Assembly (NCBI RefSeq): GCF_000418555.1
Contig: NZ_ATKM01000024.1
Coordinates: 62,001-126,000 of the forward strand
Source: Pseudomonas sp. P818
GTDB lineage: Bacteria > Pseudomonadota > Gammaproteobacteria > Pseudomonadales > Pseudomonadaceae
Direction: 5' to 3'
Length of the DNA stretch: 64,000 bases
The position numbers and the translations under genes are program-made. Below are positions 49,126 through 57,873 of the stretch, piece after piece (the stretch's first letter is position 1; every line of letters starts with the position of its first letter). The notes beneath the pieces were generated by a model. It was given only the letters and a program-made list of their open reading frames with translations. It was not told the origin of the DNA and did no database searches.

Positions 49126-49143
49126 TGACAGGCAGCCGATCAA

Positions 49144-49299
49144 TTACTTGATCTTGGCTTCCTTGTAGATCACGTGCTTGCGTACGACCGGATCGAATTT
49201 CTTGATTTCGATCTTGTCGGGGGTGGTGCGCTTGTTCTTGTCGGTGGTGTAGAAGTGGCCGGTACCGGCGCTGGACACCAAACGGATCAGTTCACGCAT
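49144..49299 (-). CDS. rpmG: Ribosomal protein bL33
   Basis: A 51-residue ribosomal protein: MRELIRLVSSAGTGHFYTTD, then KNKRTTPDKIEIKKFDPVVR and KHVIYKEAKIK. This is the cysteine-free (zinc-independent) form of L33 of the large subunit. It lies 10 nt downstream of rpmB in the usual rpmBG operon, with a strong terminator after it. The ATG has GGAGAG upstream. Too small for many gene callers but unmistakable. Confidence 0.96.
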   Translation of the reverse strand: MRELIRLVSSAGTGHFYTTDKNKRTTPDKIEIKKFDPVVRKHVIYKEAKIK

Positions 49300-49309
49300 G
49301 ACTCTCTCC

Positions 49310-49546
49310 TTAAACCTTTTCGCCGCGAGCGCGCAGCTCAGCCAGCACTACGTCGATGCCACGCTTGTCGATGACGCGCATGCCCTTGGCAGACACGCGC
49401 AGACGCACGAAGCGCTTCTCGGACTCGACCCAGAAGCGATGGTGCTGCAGGTTCGGCAGGAAACGACGACGGGTTTTGTTGTTTGCGTGGGAAATGTTGT
49501 TCCCGGTTACCGGACCCTTACCGGTAACTTGACAGACTCTCGACAT
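49310..49546 (-). CDS. rpmB: Ribosomal protein bL28
   Basis: A 78-residue protein starting MSRVCQVTGKGPVTGNNISH and containing ANNKTRRRFLPNLQHHRFWV, the signature of bL28. It is a large-subunit protein, first gene of rpmB-rpmG. A small hairpin lies 25 nt upstream of the start in the leader. Confidence 0.97.
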   Translation of the reverse strand: MSRVCQVTGKGPVTGNNISHANNKTRRRFLPNLQHHRFWVESEKRFVRLRVSAKGMRVIDKRGIDVVLAELRARGEKV

Positions 49547-49890
49547 GCCTCAGCCCTCTAAAACCACATGCCCAACCCGGCATGGGTTGGCCGCTTAAAC
49601 TCAATGTCATTGGCGCTCGGCGCCGCGTTTCTCGAGGGTCTTACCGGGCGCACTGGATAGCGCAAGAACCGGGCCCCTAGAAAAGAGCGCTGCTTTATAC
49701 CAGAAAGCCCCGGGAGCAACAAGGGAAACCGTAGGATAAAGCACTGGGCCTGATACGCAGACTGGCCGGGGGCCTGGCTTCTGGGGCCTGATCAAGATTC
49801 GACCGCTCGTCGCCTGCTGCCGGTATTCATGCCCGCGCAAATCGACTAGGGTTGCAAGCTTAGCGTTCCACAGGGAACAAGGAGTTCGCC
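49547..49890. other. 344-bp divergent promoter region (rpmB / peptide-binding protein)
   Basis: It holds the promoters of rpmBG (minus) and the SBP gene at 49891 (plus). On the rpmB side CCAACCC (49572-49578) pairs with GGGTTGG (49584-49590), a 7-bp stem with a 5-nt loop in the presumed rpmB leader. No gene is supported in the rest. Confidence 0.6.
49572..49590 (-). promoter_or_regulatory. Hairpin in the rpmB leader
   Basis: CCAACCC-ATGCC-GGGTTGG on the minus strand, ending 25 nt before the rpmB ATG. It may be a leader structure affecting rpmBG expression; nothing in the sequence proves this. Confidence 0.4.
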
Positions 49891-51468
49891 ATGCGTCTGT
49901 TACTCGCCACTTTGCTGTGCACCCCGCTATTGGCCCAGGCGGCTACCCTCAGCGTTTGTACCGAAGCCAGCCCGGAGGGTTTCGACGTGGTGCAGTACAA
50001 CTCGCTGACCACCACCAATGCCTCGGCCGATATGCTGATGAACCGCCTGGTGGAGTTCGACGCCGAGCAGGGCAAGCTGCTGCCGAGCCTGGCGCGCAGT
50101 TGGTCGATATCGGACGATGGCCTGGTCTACGACTTCCAGTTGCGCGACGACGTACAGTTTCACCACAGCGCCGACTTCACGCCCAGCCGCAACCTCGACG
50201 CCCGCGACGTGCTGTTCAGCTTCCAGCGCATGCTCGACGCCGAGCATCCCTGGCACCAGGTTGCCGCCAGCGGTTACCCACACGCCCAGTCGATGCAGTG
50301 GCCCAGCCTGATCGCCAAGGTCGAGGCGCCGGACGCTCACAGCGTACGCATCACCCTGAACCGCCGCGACGCCACCTTCCTCGCCACCCTGAGCATGGGC
50401 TTCGCCTCGATCTATTCCGCCGAGTACGCCGACAAGCTTCTGGCAGCCGGCACACCGCAGAAGCTCAACAGCGCGCCGGTGGGCAGCGGCCCCTTCGTCT
50501 TCGAGCGCTTCCAGAAGGACGCCGTGGTGCGCTACCGCGCCAATCCCGATTACTTCGGCGGCAAGCCGGGCGTGGACCGGGTGATTTTCGCCATCACCCC
50601 GGACAGCGCCGTACGCCTGCAGAAACTGCGCCGCGGCGAATGCCAGATCGCCCTGTCGCCAAAACCGCAGGACGTGCAGGCCATCGCCGGCGACGCCAAA
50701 CTGAAAAGCGCGCACACCGCCGCGTTCATGACCGCCTTCGTCGGCATCAACAGCCAGCACCCACCGCTGGACAAGCCGCAGGTGCGCCAGGCGATCAACC
50801 TGGCGTTCGACAAGGCCAGCTACGTCAAGGCGGTGTTCGAAGGCAGCGCCGAGCCGGCCAGCGGCCCCTACCCACCGAATACCTGGAGCTATGCCAGCGA
50901 ACTGCCCGGCTATGCCCACGCGCCGGAAAAAGCCCGCGCCCTGCTGAGCGAAGCCGGCCTGCCCAACGGCTTCAAGACCACCATCTGGACGCGCCCCAGC
51001 GGCAGCCTGCTCAACCCCAACCCCAGCCTCGGTGCGCAACTGCTGCAGGCCGACCTGGCCAAAGTGGGTATCGATGCCGAAATCCGCGTGATCGAGTGGG
51101 GCGAGCTGATCCGCCGCGCCAAGGCTGGCGAGCATGACCTGCTGTTCATGGGTTGGGCCGGCGACAACGGCGACCCGGACAACTTCCTCACTCCGCAGTT
51201 TTCCTGCGCTTCGGTCGAGTCCGGGCTGAACTTCGCCCGCTACTGCGACGAGGCACTGGATAAATTGATTGCCGATGGCAAGGCCAGCAGCGACCAGACC
51301 GAGCGCAGCCGCCTTTACCACCAGGCGCAGAAAATCATCCAGGAGCAGGCGCTGTGGCTGCCGCTGGCTCACCCCACCGCCTTCGCCCTTCTCAGCGAAA
51401 AGGTGCAGGGCTACAAAGTCAGCCCGTTCGGCCGGCAGGATTTTGCCTCGGTACAAATGGCGCCGTGA
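49891..51468 (+). CDS. Peptide-type ABC transporter substrate-binding protein (SBP_bac_5, DppA-like)
   Basis: A 525-residue precursor with signal peptide MRLLLATLLCTPLLAQA. The mature protein LSVCTEASPEGFDVVQYNSLTTTNASADMLMNRLVEFDAEQGKLLPSLARSWSISDDGLVYDFQLRDDVQFH is the N-lobe of dipeptide-binding proteins of the DppA/SBP_bac_5 family; VRQAINLAFDKASYVKAVFEG is the hinge-region signature. AAGGAG precedes the ATG. No permease or ATPase genes are adjacent, so it may deliver to a transporter encoded elsewhere. Its ligand (di-/oligopeptide or haem) is unknown. Confidence 0.9.
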   Translation: MRLLLATLLCTPLLAQAATLSVCTEASPEGFDVVQYNSLTTTNASADMLMNRLVEFDAEQGKLLPSLARSWSISDDGLVYDFQLRDDVQFHHSADFTPSRNLDARDVLFSFQRMLDAEHPWHQVAASGYPHAQSMQWPSLIAKVEAPDAHSVRITLNRRDATFLATLSMGFASIYSAEYADKLLAAGTPQKLNSAPVGSGPFVFERFQKDAVVRYRANPDYFGGKPGVDRVIFAITPDSAVRLQKLRRGECQIALSPKPQDVQAIAGDAKLKSAHTAAFMTAFVGINSQHPPLDKPQVRQAINLAFDKASYVKAVFEGSAEPASGPYPPNTWSYASELPGYAHAPEKARALLSEAGLPNGFKTTIWTRPSGSLLNPNPSLGAQLLQADLAKVGIDAEIRVIEWGELIRRAKAGEHDLLFMGWAGDNGDPDNFLTPQFSCASVESGLNFARYCDEALDKLIADGKASSDQTERSRLYHQAQKIIQEQALWLPLAHPTAFALLSEKVQGYKVSPFGRQDFASVQMAP

Positions 51469-51480
51469 GCCGTCAACATG

Positions 51481-51575
51481 GTGGGCTAAAGCCCACCCTA
51501 CGCACTGTAGGAGCGGATTTATCCGCGATGGGGCCGGCACCGAGCCGCCAGGATCGCGGATAAATCCGCTTCTAC
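51481..51575. repeat. GTGGGC hairpin and long REP inverted pair
   Basis: GTGGGC-TAAA-GCCCAC (51481-51496) is followed by an inverted pair: GTAGGAGCGGATTTATCCGC (from 51507) and ATCGCGGATAAATCCGCTTC (from 51553), 23-bp arms with one mismatch. It lies between the convergent SBP and radC genes. Confidence 0.75.
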
Positions 51576-51590
51576 CGTCAGTGCGCCGCC

Positions 51591-52265
51591 TTACATCCAG
51601 CCCAGCTCGGCCATCGACAGAGGCTCGCCATCGCCGACGATGAAGTGATCGAGTACGCGCACTTCCACCAGCGCCAGGGCATCCTTGAGGCGCTGGGTCA
51701 GCACGCGGTCGGCCTGGCTGGGTTCCGACACGCCCGAAGGGTGGTTATGGGTGAGGATGACGGCGGCGGCATTGTTGGCCAGCGAGCGCTTGACCACCTG
51801 CCTGGGATAAACGCTGGCGCTGTCGATGCTGCCGCGAAACAACACTTCGAAGGCCAGCACACGGTGCTTGGCATCGAGGAACAGGCAGCCGAATACCTCA
51901 TGTGGCTCGTGGCGCAGTTGCGCCTTGAGGTAGTCGCGCACCGCCTGCGGGCTTTCCAGCGCTGAATCGCGGCGCAGGCGCTCGGCCAGATGCCGCCGCG
52001 ACATTTCCAGCACGGCCTGCAACTGCGCGTACTTGGCCGGGCCGAGTCCGAGGTGCTGGCTGAAGCCAGTCAGATCGGCTTCCAGCAAGGCTCTCAGGCT
52101 GCCGAATTCGCTTAGCAGATAGCGCGCCAGGTCCACCGCACTCTTGCCGGTGACACCGGTGCGCAGAAAGATCGCCAGCAGCTCGGCGTCGGTCAGCGAG
52201 GCCGCGCCCTGCTCCAGCAGTTTTTCCCGCGGACGCTCTGCCGCGGGCCAGTCACGAATGCTCAT
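51591..52265 (-). CDS. radC: RadC-family (JAMM-domain) protein
   Basis: A 224-residue protein. The N-terminal helix-hairpin-helix-like part (about residues 20-95) precedes a JAB/MPN metal-binding domain: VFGCLFLDAKHRVLAFEVLFRGSIDSASVYPRQVVKRSLANNAAAVILTHNHPSGVSEPSQAD, with the HNHPSG...D motif (His, His, Asp zinc ligands). Once linked to DNA repair, its real role remains unclear. The start at 52265 gives MSIRDWPAAERPREKLL, the family's normal N-terminus. Divergent from coaBC, as in P. aeruginosa. Confidence 0.93.
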   Translation of the reverse strand: MSIRDWPAAERPREKLLEQGAASLTDAELLAIFLRTGVTGKSAVDLARYLLSEFGSLRALLEADLTGFSQHLGLGPAKYAQLQAVLEMSRRHLAERLRRDSALESPQAVRDYLKAQLRHEPHEVFGCLFLDAKHRVLAFEVLFRGSIDSASVYPRQVVKRSLANNAAAVILTHNHPSGVSEPSQADRVLTQRLKDALALVEVRVLDHFIVGDGEPLSMAELGWM

Positions 52266-52404
52266 CGGCACCTCCATGTTGAGCCAGGCGCCCGCTGTTC
52301 CGCTGCGGGCGCTGTGCTATCGTAGCCCATCTTTTTACACGGGGCCGGCCTGGGGAGGCGTTGGTCACGTGGCGCACATCCACCGGTTTATAAAAGGCAA
52401 GCCT

Positions 52405-53613
52405 ATGCAGCGGCTGTATCGCAAACGCATCATCGTCGGCGTGGGGGGCGGTATTGCTGCCTACAAGAGCGCCGAACTGGTTCGCCGGCTGAAGGATCAG
52501 GGTGCCGAAGTCCGCGTGGTCATGACCCAGGGCGGCCGCGAGTTCATCACCCCGCTGACCCTGCAGGCCCTCTCCGGCCACCCGGTTCATCTCGATCTGC
52601 TCGACCCAGCCGCCGAAGCCGCGATGGGCCATATCGAACTGGCGCGCTGGGCCGATCTGATCCTCATCGCCCCGGCCACTGCCGACCTGATCGCACGCCT
52701 GGCCCAGGGCGTGGCCAACGACCTGCTGACCACCCTGGTGCTGGCCACCGATGCGCCGATCGCCCTGGCACCGACGATGAATCAGGCCATGTGGCGCGAC
52801 GATGCCACCCAGGCCAACCTCGAGCTGTTGCAACAGCGCGGCATGCGCCTGTTCGGCCCGGCCTCCGGCAGCCAGGCCTGCGGCGACGTCGGCCTCGGCC
52901 GCATGCTCGAACCCAATGACCTGGCCAACCTGGCCGCCGACTGCTTCCAGCGTCAGGCACTCGAAGGCCTGCACGTTCTGATCACCGCCGGCCCGACCCA
53001 GGAAAACATCGACCCGGTGCGCTACATCACCAACCACAGCTCCGGCAAGATGGGCTTCGCCCTGGCCGAAGCTGCTGCCGAGGCCGGAGCCAGGGTCACC
53101 CTGGTCAGCGGGCCGGTGCACTTGCCGACGCCGGATCGGGTCAGTCGCATCGACGTGGTCAGCGCTCGCGACATGCTCGCTGCCTGCGAAGCGGCGATGC
53201 CCTGCGACGTACTGATCGCCGCTGCCGCAGTGGCCGATTACCGTCCGGAAGTGGTCGCCCAGCACAAATTGAAGAAAGACCCCTCCACTGGCGAGGGAAT
53301 GCTCCTGCAAATGGTGCGCAACCCGGATATCCTCGCCACCATCGCCGGCCGCGACGACCGCCCGTTCAGCGTGGGCTTCGCCGCCGAGACCGAGAACCTG
53401 CTCGAATACGCCTCGCGCAAGCTGCGCGACAAGAATCTCGATCTGATCGTTGCCAACGATGTGGCCAACCCCAGCATCGGCTTCAATAGCGAAGAGAACG
53501 CCATCACCGTGATCGACCGTGGGCTGCAGCAAATCAGCTTCGCCCAGACCAGCAAGGGCAAGATCGCCCGCCAGTTGATCACCCTTATCGCCGAACGACT
53601 GAACAAGAACTGA
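52405..53613 (+). CDS. coaBC: CoaBC, bifunctional phosphopantothenoylcysteine decarboxylase/synthase
   Basis: A 402-residue enzyme of coenzyme A synthesis. The N-terminal CoaC flavoprotein domain (about residues 1-185) has IIVGVGGGIAAYKSAELVRRLKDQGAEVRVVMT, HIELARWADLILIAPATADLIARLAQG and PTMNQAMW. The CoaB ligase domain (about 190-400) has LITAGPTQENIDPVRYITNHSSGKMGFALAEAAAEAGA and an AAAVADYRP loop, with KLKK. The start at 52405 is MQRLYRKRIIVGVGGG; an upstream in-frame extension overlaps radC on the other strand. Followed by dut with 2 nt between. Confidence 0.95.
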   Translation: MQRLYRKRIIVGVGGGIAAYKSAELVRRLKDQGAEVRVVMTQGGREFITPLTLQALSGHPVHLDLLDPAAEAAMGHIELARWADLILIAPATADLIARLAQGVANDLLTTLVLATDAPIALAPTMNQAMWRDDATQANLELLQQRGMRLFGPASGSQACGDVGLGRMLEPNDLANLAADCFQRQALEGLHVLITAGPTQENIDPVRYITNHSSGKMGFALAEAAAEAGARVTLVSGPVHLPTPDRVSRIDVVSARDMLAACEAAMPCDVLIAAAAVADYRPEVVAQHKLKKDPSTGEGMLLQMVRNPDILATIAGRDDRPFSVGFAAETENLLEYASRKLRDKNLDLIVANDVANPSIGFNSEENAITVIDRGLQQISFAQTSKGKIARQLITLIAERLNKN

Positions 53614-53615
53614 CC

Positions 53616-54071
53616 ATGCACGCTCTGCAAGCCAAGATCCTCGATCCACGCCTCGGCCAGGAATTCCCGCTGCCGCAATATGCCACGCCCGGTTCTGCCG
53701 GCCTCGACCTGCGCGCCATGCTCAAGGAGGACATCGTCCTCGAACCGGGGCAGACCGTACTGATCCCCACCGGTCTGTCGATCTATATCGGCGACCCCGG
53801 CCTGGCCGCGATGATCCTGCCGCGCTCGGGCCTCGGCCACAAACACGGCATCGTACTCGGCAACCTGGTCGGCCTGATCGACTCCGACTACCAGGGCGAG
53901 CTGATGGTGTCGTGCTGGAACCGTGGCCAGACGCCTTTCACCATCGCCATCGGCGAGCGCATCGCGCAGCTGGTGCTGGTGCCGGTGGTGCAGGCGCATT
54001 TCGAGTTGGTCGAGCAGTTCGACGAGACCCAACGTGGCGCTGGCGGCTTCGGCCACTCCGGTAGTCACTGA
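53616..54071 (+). CDS. dut: Deoxyuridine 5'-triphosphate nucleotidohydrolase (dUTPase)
   Basis: A 151-residue trimeric dUTPase with the five motifs: AGLDLRAM (I), PRSGLGHKHGI (II), GLIDSDYQGELMVSCWNRG (III), ERIAQLVLVP (IV) and RGAGGFGHSG (V). It removes dUTP and supplies dUMP. The gene follows coaBC with a 2-nt gap and precedes algC, as in P. aeruginosa. Confidence 0.97.
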   Translation: MHALQAKILDPRLGQEFPLPQYATPGSAGLDLRAMLKEDIVLEPGQTVLIPTGLSIYIGDPGLAAMILPRSGLGHKHGIVLGNLVGLIDSDYQGELMVSCWNRGQTPFTIAIGERIAQLVLVPVVQAHFELVEQFDETQRGAGGFGHSGSH

Positions 54072-54109
54072 CCCATATCCCACAGGACGACCCGCCGAGG
54101 AGCGCCTAC

Positions 54110-56698
54110 GTGAAACTCTTGAAGCGTACTGCCAAGGAAGTCGATAGCGCCGCCAGCCTGATACCGGAGCCGCCCAAGAGCAAGGCCGCCAGCCCCTCGC
54201 TGGGCACGCTGCTGCCAGGCCTGCTGGCCGCGCTGATCGGCGCCGGCGCAGGCGGGGCGTTGCTGTGGTTCGCCGATAACAGCGGCAGCCAGGCACGCCA
54301 AGCCGAACTGACCCAGGCCCTCGGCAGCAATCAGGCCGCCGCAGTGCAACAGGCGCTCAAGCAACTGCAGGCCGACAGCCTGGCGGCCGCGCGTAATCCG
54401 CAGCTGCTGCAGGCTCTGCAAAGCGGCGACAGCCTGCAGATCAGCGAGGCCGAACGCAGCCTGAGCTACTGGGACGGCGTGATCGACGTCCACCTCAACC
54501 GCCGCGGTGAAGCCGTGCAGAACACCAGCCGCGCCGCACCGATGAACTTCGCCGGCCTGGATATGCTGCGCCGCACCGAAAGCGGCCAGCAGCCGGCCGT
54601 TGAAGCCTACCGTGTCGGCCAACGCTGGCTGGCCTACAGCGCCGTGGCGCTGCGCGTCGGCGAGAACCAGCCGGCCCAGGGCACGCTGCTGCTGGCCTTC
54701 GACCTGCAACGCCTGCTCGCCGCACTGCCAGCGCTGCCTGCCGAATATGGCCAGGTGCAGCTGATCCAGCAGTTCGCCAACACCCCGGAGCAGGTGCTGT
54801 TGCAACGAGGCCAACCCGGCTCAGGCGCTGCGCAGACCTTCGCCACTGGCAACCCGTACTGGAAGATAAGCTTTACCCCCGGCCCGGCCCTGGCACAGGG
54901 CAGCGTCCCTGCGTCCATGCTCGGCCTGGCGCTCCTGTTGGCATTGGGCGGCGCCCTGATTGGCCTGATTCTGGTGCACGGCGCCCTGCAGCGGCGCGTC
55001 AATGGCGACGCACAGCAGCTCGGACAAATGCTGAAAGAACTCTCTGCCGGCAAGAACGTCAAAGCCTTCAGCCTCAGCGTACCGGCACTCGATACGCTGG
55101 CCCAGAGTCTGGCGCGCCTGCCGCGCCGCAGTAGCCCTGAAGGCAGCAGTACCCCTATTAAAGGAACAGCCGCGGCCCCCGCCGCTCAGCCGGTCAGCAA
55201 ACCTGCCGAGCTGGTCGACCCGCTGTTTCAGGACACCGATATCCTCGATATCGACATTCTTGATGAAGACCAGGATCTCCTGGGACTGGAGCAGAGCCCC
55301 GCAATGAGCACTAGCCAAAGCGCCCCAAAACTTCCCGCCGATATCTTTCGCGCCTACGACATCCGCGGCGTGGTGGGTGACACCCTGACCGCCGAGTATG
55401 CCTACTGGATAGGCCGGGCCATTGGCTCGCAGAGCCTGGCCCAGGGCGAGCCCAAGGTCATTGTCGGCCGTGATGGCCGTCTGTCCGGCCCCGAACTGCT
55501 GCAACAACTGGTACAGGGCCTGCTTGACTGCGGCTGCGAAGTCACCGACATCGGCATGGTGCCGACCCCGGTGGTGTACTTTGCTGCCAACGTGCTGGAA
55601 GGTCGTTCGGCCGTGATGCTGACCGGCAGCCACAACCCGCCGGACTACAACGGCTTCAAGATCATAATCGCGGGCGACACCCTGGCCAACGAGCAGATCC
55701 AGGCACTGAAAGCGCGCCTGGACAATAACGATCTGGCCACAGGCGTCGGCAGCGTGCAGCAGGTCGACGTACTGCCGCGCTACTTCAAGACCATCCGTGA
55801 CGACATCGCCCTGGCCAAGCCGCTCAAGGTGGTGGTCGACTGCGGCAACGGCGCGGCTGGCGTGATCGCCCCGCAACTGATCGAAGCCCTCGGCTGCAGC
55901 ATGATCCCGTTGTTCTGCGAAGTGGACGGCACCTTCCCCAATCACCACCCGGACCCGGGCAAGCCGGAGAACCTGGTCGATCTGATCGCCCGTGTGAAAT
56001 CCGAGAACGCCGATCTCGGCCTGGCCTTCGATGGCGACGGCGACCGCGTCGGCGTGGTGACCAACACCGGCAACATCGTCTACCCGGACCGCCTGCTGAT
56101 GCTGTTCGCCAAGGACGTGGTCTCGCGCAACCCCGGCGCCGACATCATCTTCGACGTCAAATGCACGCGTCGCCTGACCCCGCTGATCAGCGGCTACGGT
56201 GGCCGTCCGGTGATGTGGAAGACCGGCCATTCGCTGATCAAGAAGAAGATGAAGGAAACCGGCGCGCTGCTGGCAGGCGAGATGAGCGGTCACATCTTCT
56301 TCAAGGAACGCTGGTACGGTTTCGACGACGGCATCTATAGCGCCGCGCGCCTGCTGGAAATCCTCAGCCTCGAGAAACGCAACGCCGAACAGGTGTTCAG
56401 CGCCTTCCCCAGCGATATTTCCACGCCGGAGATCAACATCAAGGTCACCGAGCAGACCAAGTTCGGCATGATCGAACGCCTGCAGCGTGAAGGTCAGTGG
56501 GGCGAAGCGAACATCACCAGCATCGACGGCGTACGCGTCGACTATCCCAAGGGCTGGGGCCTGATTCGCGCGTCCAACACCACGCCGGTACTGGTGCTGC
56601 GCTTCGAAGCCGACACTCAGGAAGAGCTGGAGCGTATCCAGGATATCTTCCGCGCCCAACTGCTCAAGGTCGCCCCCGACCTGCAACTACCATTCTGA
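54110..56698 (+). CDS. algC: AlgC, phosphomannomutase/phosphoglucomutase with membrane-anchored N-terminal extension
   Basis: An 862-residue fusion starting at GTG 54110 with GAGGAG upstream. The last 464 residues (from an internal ATG at 55304, MSTSQSAPKLPADIFRAYDIRGVVGDT) equal classical AlgC: the catalytic serine loop LTGSHNPPDYNG, the magnesium site AFDGDGDRVGVV, and the sugar-binding GEMSGHIFFKERWYGFDDG. The first ~398 residues hold a helix (GLLAALIGAGAGGALLWF), a periplasmic-looking domain (about 60-260), a second helix (SMLGLALLLALGGALIGLILV) and an acidic linker. The enzyme makes mannose- and glucose-1-phosphate for alginate, LPS and rhamnolipid. Pseudomonas genomes encode both the long form and, from the internal start, the short form. 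Confidence 0.92.
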   Translation: MKLLKRTAKEVDSAASLIPEPPKSKAASPSLGTLLPGLLAALIGAGAGGALLWFADNSGSQARQAELTQALGSNQAAAVQQALKQLQADSLAAARNPQLLQALQSGDSLQISEAERSLSYWDGVIDVHLNRRGEAVQNTSRAAPMNFAGLDMLRRTESGQQPAVEAYRVGQRWLAYSAVALRVGENQPAQGTLLLAFDLQRLLAALPALPAEYGQVQLIQQFANTPEQVLLQRGQPGSGAAQTFATGNPYWKISFTPGPALAQGSVPASMLGLALLLALGGALIGLILVHGALQRRVNGDAQQLGQMLKELSAGKNVKAFSLSVPALDTLAQSLARLPRRSSPEGSSTPIKGTAAAPAAQPVSKPAELVDPLFQDTDILDIDILDEDQDLLGLEQSPAMSTSQSAPKLPADIFRAYDIRGVVGDTLTAEYAYWIGRAIGSQSLAQGEPKVIVGRDGRLSGPELLQQLVQGLLDCGCEVTDIGMVPTPVVYFAANVLEGRSAVMLTGSHNPPDYNGFKIIIAGDTLANEQIQALKARLDNNDLATGVGSVQQVDVLPRYFKTIRDDIALAKPLKVVVDCGNGAAGVIAPQLIEALGCSMIPLFCEVDGTFPNHHPDPGKPENLVDLIARVKSENADLGLAFDGDGDRVGVVTNTGNIVYPDRLLMLFAKDVVSRNPGADIIFDVKCTRRLTPLISGYGGRPVMWKTGHSLIKKKMKETGALLAGEMSGHIFFKERWYGFDDGIYSAARLLEILSLEKRNAEQVFSAFPSDISTPEINIKVTEQTKFGMIERLQREGQWGEANITSIDGVRVDYPKGWGLIRASNTTPVLVLRFEADTQEELERIQDIFRAQLLKVAPDLQLPF

Positions 56699-56722
56699 TC
56701 GATTGTTCCAGGAGCCCCCTGC

Positions 56723-57628
56723 ATGACCCTCGAGCGTGACGCCGCCGCCCAGGTTGCCAAGGTACTGTCCGAAGCCCTGCCCTATATCCGCCGCTTCGTC
56801 GGCAAGACCCTGGTGATCAAGTACGGCGGCAACGCCATGGAAAGCGAGGAGCTCAAGCAGGGCTTCGCCCGCGACATCGTGCTGATGAAGGCGGTCGGCA
56901 TCAACCCGGTGGTGGTACACGGCGGCGGCCCGCAGATCGGTGATCTGCTCAAGCGGCTGTCCATCGAAAGCCACTTCATCGATGGCATGCGCGTCACCGA
57001 CACCGCCACCATGGACGTGGTGGAAATGGTGCTCGGCGGCCAGGTCAACAAGAGCATCGTCAACCTGATCAACCAGCATGGCGGCAGCGCCATCGGCCTG
57101 ACCGGCAAGGATGCCGGCCTGATCCGCGCGAAGAAGCTCAAGGTCACCCGTCAGACGCCGGAAATGACCCAGCCCGAGATCATCGACATCGGTCATGTCG
57201 GCGAAGTCACCGGGGTCAACACCGAGCTGCTGAACATGCTGGTCAAGGGCAACTTCATCCCGGTCATCGCGCCGATCGGCGTCGGCCAGGACGGCGAGTC
57301 CTACAACATCAACGCCGACCTGGTGGCCGGCAAGGTTGCCGAAGCGCTGAAAGCCGAGAAGCTGATGCTGCTGACCAACATCGCCGGCCTGATGAACAAA
57401 CAGGGCGAAGTGCTCACCGGCCTGACAACCGAGCAGGTCGACGGCCTGATCGCTGACGGCACCATCTATGGCGGCATGCTGCCGAAGATCAAGTGCGCCC
57501 TGGAAGCCGTGCAAGGCGGCGTCACCGCCGCGCACATCGTCGACGGCCGTGTGCCCAACGCAGTGCTGCTGGAAATCTTCACCGACACCGGCGTCGGCAC
57601 CCTGATTACCAACCGCAAACGCCCCTGA
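56723..57628 (+). CDS. argB: Acetylglutamate kinase
   Basis: A 301-residue amino-acid kinase of arginine synthesis. Motifs: LVIKYGGNAM (phosphate loop), VVVHGGGPQI (glycine-rich), GMRVTDTATMDVVEMVLGG and YNINADLVAGKVAEALKAEKLMLLTNIAG. It phosphorylates N-acetylglutamate; arginine usually inhibits the hexameric form. An AGGAGC site precedes the ATG. Follows algC by 24 nt, the order known in P. aeruginosa. Confidence 0.97.
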   Translation: MTLERDAAAQVAKVLSEALPYIRRFVGKTLVIKYGGNAMESEELKQGFARDIVLMKAVGINPVVVHGGGPQIGDLLKRLSIESHFIDGMRVTDTATMDVVEMVLGGQVNKSIVNLINQHGGSAIGLTGKDAGLIRAKKLKVTRQTPEMTQPEIIDIGHVGEVTGVNTELLNMLVKGNFIPVIAPIGVGQDGESYNINADLVAGKVAEALKAEKLMLLTNIAGLMNKQGEVLTGLTTEQVDGLIADGTIYGGMLPKIKCALEAVQGGVTAAHIVDGRVPNAVLLEIFTDTGVGTLITNRKRP

Positions 57629-57657
57629 ACAGCGGCCGCAACGCGGCCTTCTGATGC

Positions 57658-57681
57658 CCCTCTCCCGCTTGCGGGAGAGGG
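57658..57681. terminator. Strong hairpin after argB
   Basis: CCCTCTCCCGC (57658-57668) pairs exactly with GCGGGAGAGGG (57671-57681) around a TT loop. An additional GGGCGGGAGAGGGC follows at about 57691. No U-tract follows, so it is more likely a REP-like repeat acting as a 3' end than a classical terminator. Confidence 0.6.
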
Positions 57682-57873
57682 TGCCCGCAGGGCGGGAGAG
57701 GGCAAAGTGGGCACCACGAATCCCCTACGCATGGCGACCCGAGCGGTGCGCATAGCGTACCCTACCCAAACCATCGAGCGAGCTTATCGCAAGCCATCCG
57801 CACCGCGACTCGAACTTGCCGCAACCCTCCTCAACACGCACGCTCATCAGGCAACCCTAATAAAGGAGCGCCC

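Noticed and set aside
54821..56686. 621-codon open frame on the minus strand opposite algC
   Set aside because: It lies antisense to a well-conserved enzyme, shows no recognisable domain, and is of low-complexity composition typical of the complement of a GC-rich codon pattern.
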